Source: Janthinobacterium sp. LM6
GTDB taxonomy: Bacteria > Pseudomonadota > Gammaproteobacteria > Burkholderiales > Burkholderiaceae_D
Length of the DNA: 64,000 bases
Assembly: GCF_002002885.1 (NCBI RefSeq)
Contig: NZ_CP019510.1
Coordinates: 1-64,000 of the forward strand
Reading direction: 5' to 3'
Shown here one piece after another: positions 29,988 through 37,403 of this stretch. How positions within the stretch are numbered: the first letter of the stretch is position 1; each line of letters opens with the position of its first letter. Below the pieces are notes generated by a model. The model ran no database searches, was not told the DNA's origin, and saw only the letters and a program-made list of their open reading frames with translations. The position numbers and the translations under genes are program-made.

Positions 29988-30688
29988 ACCTGGCCGATAG
30001 TCTTCGCCGTCTGTCCGAACAGCACGCTTTTCGCGTCGCCGCTGACGGTCGGCTGCACATTGATTTCGGCCGCCCGCGCATATGCGCGCACGGTGGCGGG
30101 ACGGGCGGCGATGGCCGCGAACCAGCGCGCCAGGTGCGGGAAATCTTCCAGCTTCTGACGCTGGCGGGCGTGCGGCACGATCCACGGGTAGATCGCCATG
30201 TCGGCGATGGAATAGCTGTCGCCGGCCACGAATGCACGGTCCGCCAGGCGCTTGTTCAGCACGCCGTATAGCCGGTTCGTTTCATTCACGTAGCGCGTGA
30301 TGGCGTACTCGATGGGTTCGGGCGCGTATTGCACGAAATGGTGGTTTTGCCCGGCCATGGGGCCCAGGCCGCCCATTTGCCAGAACAGCCATTGCATGAC
30401 TTCGGCGCGTCCCCGCACGTCGTCCGGCAGGAATTGCCCGCTTTTCTCGGCCAGGTATTGCAAAATGGCGCCCGACTCGAACAGGGACAGCGGCGCGCCG
30501 CCATCTGCCGGCGCCTGGTCGACGATGGCGGGGATGCGGTTGTTCGGCGCGATGGCGAGAAACTCGGGCTGGAACTGCTCGCCCTTGCCGATATGCACGG
30601 GAATGATGTTGTAGGGAATGCCCGCTTCTTCCAGGAACATCGTCACTTTGTGCCCGTTGGGCGTGGTCCAGTAATACAAGTCGATCAT
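29984..30688 (-). CDS. yfcG: YfcG/YghU-like glutathione S-transferase (disulfide-bond oxidoreductase)
   Basis: A 234-residue protein. The thioredoxin-like domain starts MIDLYYWTTPNGHKVTMFL, the Nu-class signature with a Thr-Thr-Pro-Asn active site, and continues PNNRIPAIVDQAPADGG and SLFESGAILQYLAEKSG. The helical C-terminal domain contains QWLFWQMGGLGPMAGQNHHF, close to YfcG. In E. coli YfcG has glutathione-dependent disulfide reductase activity. The 3' end overlaps the convergent hiuH stop by four bases. Together with hiuH this makes an oxidative-stress themed neighbourhood. Confidence 0.92.
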   Translation of the reverse strand: MIDLYYWTTPNGHKVTMFLEEAGIPYNIIPVHIGKGEQFQPEFLAIAPNNRIPAIVDQAPADGGAPLSLFESGAILQYLAEKSGQFLPDDVRGRAEVMQWLFWQMGGLGPMAGQNHHFVQYAPEPIEYAITRYVNETNRLYGVLNKRLADRAFVAGDSYSIADMAIYPWIVPHARQRQKLEDFPHLARWFAAIAARPATVRAYARAAEINVQPTVSGDAKSVLFGQTAKTIGQV

Positions 30689-30888
30689 CGTGGTCTTTCC
30701 AGGTAGATAAGTGAGGCAAGCGGTGGGGCAAGCGGACTTGGCATAACTATTGTCGCGCCGCAACTGATATGCATGGATATAATGCCACGTAAGCGAAAAA
30801 CAAGACGGCGCCCAAGCGAGGCAAGCGCCCACTCGCGCCGTCACGCAGGCATCCCGACATTCCCGAGCACAAACAAAGAAAGCCGACC

Positions 30889-31314
30889 ATGCGCAAACTC
30901 CTGATCGTCACGCTGTCCGTCCTGCTGTCAGGCTGTGTCCAGGACTTCGCCATCTATATGTTCGATGGACAGGACCATTCCCTGACCGTGCGCCGCCAGC
31001 AACGTTATTTTTGGCAAGATACCGTGGAAGTACAGCTGATGGCGACCAATTTGCCGCAATGCCAGCGCCTGCATACCCTGTCGACGGATGCGCCGGCCGA
31101 CATCACCGTCGAGCTGTTTGCGGCCGGCGACGGCGTGTGGAATATCCGCATGGGCAAGCAACTGTGGCAGGCGGAAACGAATACCTGCAATGAACTGACG
31201 GAAATGGAAAACGACCCGAAAGCCGACCTGGGCCAGCCGGTCGGGCAATTCGTGGTCGTCGATGACAAGCTGGAATTCGAGCCGGCGCCGCAAGCGGCGG
31301 CGCCAGCCCAGTAA
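30889..31314 (+). CDS. Small lipoprotein of unknown function
   Basis: 141 residues with a lipoprotein signal: MRKLLIVTLSVLLSGC gives the lipobox LSGC at 13-16, and Asp is not at +2, so outer-membrane sorting is likely. The mature part is rich in beta-forming segments (TVEVQLMATNLPQCQRL, DGVWNIRMGKQLWQAE) with two more cysteines that may pair, and ends in an acidic then alanine/proline tail. The family is not recognised. Confidence 0.85.
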   Translation: MRKLLIVTLSVLLSGCVQDFAIYMFDGQDHSLTVRRQQRYFWQDTVEVQLMATNLPQCQRLHTLSTDAPADITVELFAAGDGVWNIRMGKQLWQAETNTCNELTEMENDPKADLGQPVGQFVVVDDKLEFEPAPQAAAPAQ

Positions 31315-31330
31315 GTCCTGAACGAAACTC

Positions 31331-32977
31331 CTAGCGCGCCGCCAGGCTGCGCAGCGGCTTTTTCGCCACGGCGCGTGGCGCGGCAGCCGAGCTTGCCGCC
31401 AGGCGCGGCGCCGTCCCCGATTCCTGCGCCGACAGCTTGAAGCGCGCCACCAGTTGCGCCAGCACGGCCGCCTGGTCTTGCATGCTCGACGCCGCTGCCG
31501 CCGCCTCTTCCACCAGTGCCGCATTTTGCTGCGTCACGCTATCCATCTCCGTGATCGCCTGGTTGACGTGGCCGATGCCCGTGCTTTGCTCGTGCGAGGC
31601 GGCCGTGATGTCGGCCATGATGTCGGTCACGCGCGAGACGGAAGCCACCACCTGATCCATGGTCGTGCCCGCCTGTGCGACGAGGGTGCTGCCGGCCGCG
31701 ATGCTGTCGACGGAAGCGCCGATCAGTTCCTTGATTTCCTTCGCCGCGCCGGCGGAGCGTTGCGCCAGATTGCGCACTTCCGACGCCACGACGGCAAAGC
31801 CGCGTCCCTGTTCGCCGGCGCGTGCCGCTTCCACGGCCGCGTTGAGGGCCAGGATATTCGTCTGGAAGGCGATGCCGTCGATGACGCCTATGATGTCGAC
31901 GATCTTGCGCGACGAAGCGTTGATGGTGTCCATGGTGCCGATCACTTGCGCCACCACGGCGCCGCCCTGGCGCGCCACGGCGGAAGCGGACTGCGCCAGT
32001 TCATTCGCCTGCACGGCGTTGCCCGCGTTCTGCGTCACGGTCGACGTCAATTCCTCCATCGAGGCGGCCGTTTCTTCCAGCGAACTGGCTTGCATTTCCG
32101 TGCGCGCCGACAAGTCCATATTGCCGCTGGCAATCTCGCTCGATGCCGTGGCAATCGTCTCGGCGCTGTGGCGGATTTCGCTGATCGCATCGACCAGGTT
32201 GGTCTGCATGGTTTTCATCGCGTACAGCACGCTGTGGCGGTCGTTGGCATGCGTGCGCACGACGCCGCTCAAATCGTTATTCGCGATCTTTTCGGCCACG
32301 TCGGCCGCATACTCGGGATCGCCGCCCAGCGCATGGCGCAGGCTGCGGTTGATCACCACGACGACGGCCGCCAGCAAGCCGCATACCAGTACCAGCACGC
32401 CCAGCGAGGTGAGCAGCGACTGGCGGAAGGCCGCATCGATATCATCCATGTACACGCCCACCACCAGGGTCCAGGCCCATGGCTTGTAGGCCACCACGCG
32501 GCTCATCTTCGGTTCGGGGGTTTTCTGGCCGGGACGGGGGAAATAATAGTGGACGAAGCCCTTGCCCGCATCGCTCTTGCCGACGGTAACGATGTCGCGG
32601 TACAGATAAGTACCGTTGGCATCTTTAAAATCCGACATGTTCTTGCCGTTCGTTTGCGGCGCGGCGGGATTCATCACGACGACGGCATCGAGGTTGATGA
32701 TGGACAAATAACCGGTCTCGCCGAAACGCATGCTCTTGATGACGGCCGTGGCCTGCTTCTGCGCTTCTTCCTTCGTCAGGGCGCCGCTGGCGGCCAGGTC
32801 GCCGAACATCTTGACGGCGCCCAGGCCCAGGTCGGCGGCATTGCTCAGGTCGGCACTGCGCTCTTCGATGCGGATCTTGCGCACTTCCAGGGCGTTATAG
32901 ACAAAAATAACGGTGATGCACAACAGGCTGCAAATCAGGGGAATCCATAACTTTTGCTGGAACGTCAATTTCTTCAT
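31331..32977 (-). CDS. Methyl-accepting chemotaxis protein with sCache_2 sensor
   Basis: A 548-residue chemoreceptor. A membrane helix (about 10-28) is followed by a single Cache domain ([58 protein letters not shown]), second helix near 190-210 and HAMP, then the signalling hairpin with [20 protein letters not shown]. sCache_2 receptors bind small organic acids in several species; the ligand here is not known. Unlike the two other chemoreceptors in this window it ends LRSLAAR without the EWEEF tether. Confidence 0.93.
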   Translation of the reverse strand: MKKLTFQQKLWIPLICSLLCITVIFVYNALEVRKIRIEERSADLSNAADLGLGAVKMFGDLAASGALTKEEAQKQATAVIKSMRFGETGYLSIINLDAVVVMNPAAPQTNGKNMSDFKDANGTYLYRDIVTVGKSDAGKGFVHYYFPRPGQKTPEPKMSRVVAYKPWAWTLVVGVYMDDIDAAFRQSLLTSLGVLVLVCGLLAAVVVVINRSLRHALGGDPEYAADVAEKIANNDLSGVVRTHANDRHSVLYAMKTMQTNLVDAISEIRHSAETIATASSEIASGNMDLSARTEMQASSLEETAASMEELTSTVTQNAGNAVQANELAQSASAVARQGGAVVAQVIGTMDTINASSRKIVDIIGVIDGIAFQTNILALNAAVEAARAGEQGRGFAVVASEVRNLAQRSAGAAKEIKELIGASVDSIAAGSTLVAQAGTTMDQVVASVSRVTDIMADITAASHEQSTGIGHVNQAITEMDSVTQQNAALVEEAAAAASSMQDQAAVLAQLVARFKLSAQESGTAPRLAASSAAAPRAVAKKPLRSLAAR

Positions 32978-33265
32978 GCTGTGTCTCCAACTATCTATTT
33001 GCGGCGAAGGGGCGTGGCCCGCTTCCAGCTCGGCTGGCCAGGAATGCGGCGGCGACGGTGCTCTGGCGGCACCGTTCAGACTGCTTCAGCATACGCTCGA
33101 ACGACCGATATTTACAATGCCGGGAAGCAATGAATTTTGCCCAGTGTTGTTAATGCGTTGCGACAATTGATGAGAATTGATGTTGCGTTGCAATAAAATT
33201 GGGGCCAGCGGCGGCCGTTATTTTGCGCTACAGTCACTGCAATTCTCCACCGCGCAAGGAGTTCC

Positions 33266-33694
33266 ATGTCGACCACCATGAGCTGGCAAGGCTTTGCCAT
33301 CCTGTCGGCCGTGTTCGCGGCCCTGACGGCCATCCTGGGCAAGCTGGGCGTGGCCCACCTGAACAGCAACATGGCCACCTTGATACGCACGGGCGTCATC
33401 CTGCTGGTGACGGCGGCCATCATCTCGCTGCGCGCGGAGTGGCAGCGGCCCGCCGGCGGCAACTGGGTGGGCTGGACCTGCCTGATCGCCTCGGGCGTGG
33501 CCACGGGCCTGTCGTGGCTATGCTATTTCCGCGCGCTGCAGTTGGGGCCTGTGTCGCTGGTGGCGCCCATCGACAAGCTCAGCGTGGCGCTGGTGATGCT
33601 GGCCGGCTGGCTGCTGCTGGGCGAACCGTTCACGCTGAAAGGGGCCCTCGGTGGCGGCCTGATCGTGCTCGGCTCGCTGATTTTGCTACTCTGA
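33266..33694 (+). CDS. Half-size EamA transporter
   Basis: A 142-residue membrane protein with four to five helices, equivalent to a single EamA repeat (QGFAILSAVFAALTAILGKL, VSLVAPIDKLSVALVMLAGW, GGLIVLGSLILLL). Half-size members must dimerise to form a transporter, similar to SMR proteins. AAGGAG precedes the ATG. Substrate unknown. Confidence 0.88.
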   Translation: MSTTMSWQGFAILSAVFAALTAILGKLGVAHLNSNMATLIRTGVILLVTAAIISLRAEWQRPAGGNWVGWTCLIASGVATGLSWLCYFRALQLGPVSLVAPIDKLSVALVMLAGWLLLGEPFTLKGALGGGLIVLGSLILLL

Positions 33695-33767
33695 CGCATT
33701 CCACGGCACGCGGCGGCGCGCCTGTGTCAGAATGCACGCCGCATAGATCGAATCACGAAAGAACAGC

Positions 33768-34133
33768 ATGACCAAGAATGAAGCCATGAAACGCATCAAC
33801 GACCGCCTGGGCAAACCCACCCTGACGGACAAGAACACGCACTTTGCCAGCGTCGCCAGCTATGGCACGGACGAAGGCTGGTGGCTGAAGATCCCCTTCC
33901 TGACGTTCAAGCAGGAATTGCACTTCATCCTCAACAATGAGAAAACGAAAAGCTTCCAGCACCTGAAAATCGGCGCCAACCAGATCCTCAGCCCCGGCAT
34001 GAAGTTCCGCAGCACGGGCGGCGCGGCCGACGCCTTCATGTCGGCCTCGGCGCCGAAACGCCTGGTCGACTTGCTCGACGGCGGCAGCAAGTACAACTTC
34101 ACCAAGCATTTTATTAATGACTACCGCTACTGA
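33768..34133 (+). CDS. Hypothetical protein
   Basis: 121 residues, basic and soluble, starting MTKNEAMKRINDRLGKPTLT and ending KHFINDYRY. It has no signal peptide or membrane segment, and the family is not recognised. A central GWWLKIPFLTFKQELHFIL block and a late SAPKRLVDLLDGG block are the most protein-like. Its 3' end overlaps the convergent hypothetical gene by seven bases. Confidence 0.75.
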   Translation: MTKNEAMKRINDRLGKPTLTDKNTHFASVASYGTDEGWWLKIPFLTFKQELHFILNNEKTKSFQHLKIGANQILSPGMKFRSTGGAADAFMSASAPKRLVDLLDGGSKYNFTKHFINDYRY

Positions 34134-34564
34134 TGCGCGGCCGTGCTGCCGCCGCCCGGCGGCAGTTGCGGCGGCAGCCACGCCCTGAGCAAATGCTGGG
34201 CGATGTCGAGCGCGTCGTCGCGGCTGGTGCCGAAATGCAGGGGATAGCCCCAGAACTTGCCAAATAGAACGGCAAAGGCCTTGCCGGCCAGGCGCTTGGC
34301 GGCGCTCGGTTCGATCAGCACCATGCCCTGGATATACGCGCGGATGGCGGCCTTGTTCTGCTTCATCCACAGCGATGCGCGCTTGCGCTCCGCCTGCGGG
34401 TGTTCATGCCCGCCCTCGTCAAAGCCTTCCTCGCTGAGGATGACAAACGCCTGCCGGCGCGCCAGCAGCGCGTCGAACTGGGCAAACAGCACATCGGCCT
34501 GGGTACCTGCCGCGCCGTCGCGGCGCATCCAGACGAGGGGGAATGTGGAAAAATCGAGTTGCAT
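34127..34564 (-). CDS. Hypothetical protein
   Basis: 145 residues, soluble, starting MQLDFSTFPLVWMRRDGAAG. A central FVILSEEGFDEGGHEHPQAE segment and RAYIQGMVLIEPSAAKRLAG look like a compact alpha/beta fold of the SpoIIAA-like kind, but the family is not assigned. Divergent from an AraC regulator 170 bases away, which may control it. GGAGT lies upstream of the ATG. Confidence 0.75.
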   Translation of the reverse strand: MQLDFSTFPLVWMRRDGAAGTQADVLFAQFDALLARRQAFVILSEEGFDEGGHEHPQAERKRASLWMKQNKAAIRAYIQGMVLIEPSAAKRLAGKAFAVLFGKFWGYPLHFGTSRDDALDIAQHLLRAWLPPQLPPGGGSTAAHQ

Positions 34565-34734
34565 GGGATGACTCCTTCAAGGGGGTTGCCGTTCCTCCTC
34601 ACCTTCATCAGAACACTGGCGGCGGCGGTTGCCGTGGAAGCGGGGCTGCGGATGCCCATACGATAGCGTTGGCAGTGCTGCGCGTCATTGCATAAAATAG
34701 CCACAATATTATTCAATCCAGCCAAAGCCTTCCC

Positions 34735-35577
34735 ATGCCCCATCCCCTCTTGCCCAGCATGCTGACGGCCCGCCTGGGCCTGGACGACGACGCCTCCATC
34801 CTCGATTTCGATGTTGATGGCGTGCTGCGTCCCTTGCTGGCCGTGGGCCTGGCCAGCGTGCCCGAGGATGCGGAACAGGCGCCGCACCAGCACCGCAAGG
34901 GGCAGTTGCTGTATGCCACGCGGGGCGTGATTCATTGCGAGGTGGAAAGCGGCGTGTGGATCGTGCCGCCCCAGTGCGCCGTGTGGATACCGGGCGGCCT
35001 GATGCACGCGGCGCAGGGCGTGGGCGAGGCGCAATGTTATTGCCTGTTTGTCGAGCCGGGCATGGCGCCGGCCTTGCCGGCCGTCTGCTGCACCGTGGCC
35101 GTCTCGCCATTGCTGCGCGAACTGATCGCCAAGGCGGCCGGTTTCCCCACCCTGGCCGCGCTGCAGGGCGCGCAGGAACGCCTGGTGCTCACCCTGCTCG
35201 ATGAATTGGCGGCCGCGCCCGTGGAAGACTTGCATTTGCCAATGCCGCGCGATGCGCGGCTGCGCCGCCTGGCCGCCCTGCTGCTGGCGCAGCCTGCCGA
35301 TAAACGCACGCTGGCCGAGTGGGCCAACCGCATCGGCATGAGCGAGCGCAGCATGACCCGGCAGTCACTGGAGGAAATGGGCATGAGCGTGGGCCGCTGG
35401 CGCCGGCAATTGCACGTCATCCTTGCCTTGCAACGGCTGGCGCAAGGGCGCAGCGTGAAAGCGGTGGCGCTGGAACTCGGTTATGAAAATACCAGCGGTT
35501 TCGTCACCATGTTCCGCAAGGCGGTGGGCAAGCCGCCGGCCCGCTACCTGGCGGAACGGGAATCCAAGAGAATATAA
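34735..35577 (+). CDS. AraC-family transcriptional regulator with cupin sensor
   Basis: 280 residues: cupin-like N-terminal domain (APHQHRKGQLLYATRGVIHC, WIVPPQCAVWIPGGLMHAA) and an AraC double HTH (TLAEWANRIGMSERSMTRQS; VKAVALELGYENTSGFVTMF). It has the same layout as the regulator at 15824. The divergent hypothetical gene is a plausible target; ligand unknown. Confidence 0.9.
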   Translation: MPHPLLPSMLTARLGLDDDASILDFDVDGVLRPLLAVGLASVPEDAEQAPHQHRKGQLLYATRGVIHCEVESGVWIVPPQCAVWIPGGLMHAAQGVGEAQCYCLFVEPGMAPALPAVCCTVAVSPLLRELIAKAAGFPTLAALQGAQERLVLTLLDELAAAPVEDLHLPMPRDARLRRLAALLLAQPADKRTLAEWANRIGMSERSMTRQSLEEMGMSVGRWRRQLHVILALQRLAQGRSVKAVALELGYENTSGFVTMFRKAVGKPPARYLAERESKRI

Positions 35578-35584
35578 AAACGCA

Positions 35585-35610
35585 TAAAAAAAGGCGGCAT
35601 ATGCCGCCTT
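35585..35610. terminator. Bidirectional terminator between AraC gene and folE
   Basis: A perfect 20-base palindrome AAGGCGGCAT-ATGCCGCCTT at 35591-35610 with an A-run on its left side, which is a T-run for the minus strand. It ends folE transcription and may serve the convergent AraC gene as well. Confidence 0.85.
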
Positions 35611-35633
35611 CGTCTTGCATCGTCGCTAAATCA

Positions 35634-36200
35634 TCATACTTCGCGCGCCAGCGCCAGGAACTCCGTGCGCAGCGCCAGGTTCGGCTGCATCTCGCCCAGC
35701 ATGGCCGAGGTGATGGTTTCTTCGCCCGGCGTGCGGATGCCGCGGCTTTCCATGCACAGGTGGCGGCAGCGTACGACCACGCCCACCGACTTCGGTTCCA
35801 GCACTTCCATCAAGGCATTGGCGATCTGCATCGTCATGCGTTCCTGCACCTGCAGGCGCTTGGAGAAGCAATCGACGAGGCGCGTCAGTTTCGACAGGCC
35901 GACGATCTTGCCGTTAGGCACATAACCGATGGTGGCCTTGCCGAAGAACGGCGCCAGATGGTGTTCGCAATGGCTGTAGACGGGGATGCCGCGCACGACG
36001 ATCAGCTCGTTGTACTGTTCCGCGCCATCTTCAAAGGCTTTCAGCAAATCGACCGGGTCCTGGCCATAGCCCGAGGTCCAATGTTTCCAGGCTTTTGCCA
36101 CGCGCGCCGGTGTTTCCAGCAAGCCAGGACGCTGCGGATCTTCGCCAAAGCTGCTGATCAGCCGGCGCCAGTCGTTTTCGGAGAATTCTTCTTGAGACAT
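35634..36200 (-). CDS. folE: GTP cyclohydrolase I
   Basis: Catalyses the first step of tetrahydrofolate (and pterin) synthesis, GTP to 7,8-dihydroneopterin triphosphate. The 188-residue product has the zinc/catalytic motif VYSHCEHHLAPFFGKATIGY, the RLVDCFSKRLQVQERMTMQI helix and the second zinc cysteine in VVVRCRHLCMESRGI. Length is standard for the homodecameric FolE-I. The start MSQEEFSEND is chosen because upstream in-frame sequence is not protein-like. A palindromic terminator follows. Confidence 0.97.
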   Translation of the reverse strand: MSQEEFSENDWRRLISSFGEDPQRPGLLETPARVAKAWKHWTSGYGQDPVDLLKAFEDGAEQYNELIVVRGIPVYSHCEHHLAPFFGKATIGYVPNGKIVGLSKLTRLVDCFSKRLQVQERMTMQIANALMEVLEPKSVGVVVRCRHLCMESRGIRTPGEETITSAMLGEMQPNLALRTEFLALAREV

Positions 36201-36274
36201 GCTAAACCACCCTAAAATTTTCAATTGCCGCCAGTATATAGAAAATGCGGCAAGCTGCCTGAGCAGCCCCCGCT

Positions 36275-37141
36275 TTACGGCACTGCCGGCGGACGGTGCG
36301 CCTGCACCAGCAGCGCGGAAATCGACACGCTGGAACTCGCTTCCGGCCAAGCATCGCCGGGGCCGAACCAGCGCGCCTCGGCGATCTCGTTCTCGTCGAG
36401 GCGAATCTCGCCATCGAGGTAATCGGCCGTAAACGCGATCATCAGCGAATGGGGAAACGGCCAGGACTGGCTCATGAAGTACTGCAAGTTGTGCACGCGC
36501 AAGCCCACTTCTTCCATCACTTCGCGGTGCACGGCTTCCTCGATCGATTCGCCCGCTTCCAGGAAACCGGCCAGCGGGCTGAAACGCTGCGATGGCGAGT
36601 TTTTATGCATGGCCAGCAGCACCTGGTCGCCGTTGCGTATCAGCACCATCATGGCGGGCGAAATGCGCGGGTACGCGAGCATGCCGCAGGCGGCGCAGGT
36701 AAAGCAGCGTTCGCCGCGCGTGCGCTGCATGGGCGTGGCGCACACGCCGCAATGGCGGTGCGTGCGCGCCCACTCGGCCAGCTGTCCGGCTCGGCTGGCC
36801 AGGCCCAGGAAGTCATCGTCGACGGCGTTGAACAGCGAGCGCATACCGTGCCAGGCCAGGCCGGCACCCGGTGGCAACTCTTCGTCGGTCCAGACGGTCT
36901 GGCAATAGCGGCCTTGCCACAGACCCACGGGCTGGGCGCGGCTCAGGTCGATATCGAGCGCGGCCGCCTCGGCGGCAGTGGGCAGGGTCAGCCCGGGCGT
37001 GCGCAACAATAAACGCCCGCGGTGAAAGACGAATGTGAGCGTCTGCTCGGCGGCCGGGACCGGTTCGGGAGGATCGATCAGGGGGACGAAGGCGTCGGGT
37101 GTCTGCAGCATGCTTGGCGGAAATTTGTAAAGGTTGCTCAT
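36275..37141 (-). CDS. nudC: NAD(+)/NADH diphosphatase NudC
   Basis: Hydrolyses NADH and, in E. coli, removes NAD caps from RNA. About 288 residues with the four-cysteine zinc site (CGVCATPMQ and CFTCAACGM), the Nudix box GFLEAGESIEEAVHREVMEE, and the NudC signature SQSWPFPHSLMIAF, one residue off the usual SQPWPFP. Two ATG codons at 37144 and 37141 both follow GGGAG; the second has the better spacing, so it is taken here. It is followed on the same strand by folE after 74 bases. Confidence 0.95.
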   Translation of the reverse strand: MSNLYKFPPSMLQTPDAFVPLIDPPEPVPAAEQTLTFVFHRGRLLLRTPGLTLPTAAEAAALDIDLSRAQPVGLWQGRYCQTVWTDEELPPGAGLAWHGMRSLFNAVDDDFLGLASRAGQLAEWARTHRHCGVCATPMQRTRGERCFTCAACGMLAYPRISPAMMVLIRNGDQVLLAMHKNSPSQRFSPLAGFLEAGESIEEAVHREVMEEVGLRVHNLQYFMSQSWPFPHSLMIAFTADYLDGEIRLDENEIAEARWFGPGDAWPEASSSVSISALLVQAHRPPAVP

Positions 37142-37259
37142 CATACTCCCGCTGCCGGACGCCTGCGCGCGTAGCAGCGGCCATGCAGCAAAGCAAGCAT
37201 TCATGGGCCATGACAGTGTTTTTTTTGCGATACGCCCAATTCGTTGCGTAAACGAGACT

Positions 37260-37278
37260 GATAACGATTCTCATTTAC
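37260..37278. promoter_or_regulatory. Fur box upstream of the TonB receptor
   Basis: GATAACGATTCTCATTTAC matches 14 of 19 positions of the GATAATGATAATCATTATC consensus, with both outer half-sites good. It lies 126 bases before the receptor start and in the nudC/receptor divergent spacer, so iron-dependent repression of the receptor is likely. Confidence 0.75.
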
Positions 37279-37403
37279 GAATGAGCGCCCAATAATTACA
37301 ATGTCTGCCAACCCATCCATCGCCAGCCACTTGCCCCCGTGCCCAAGCACAGCGGCGCAGAGCCAGCCAGGAACCACTACCCTGACCTTATCGAGAGAGC
37401 AAG

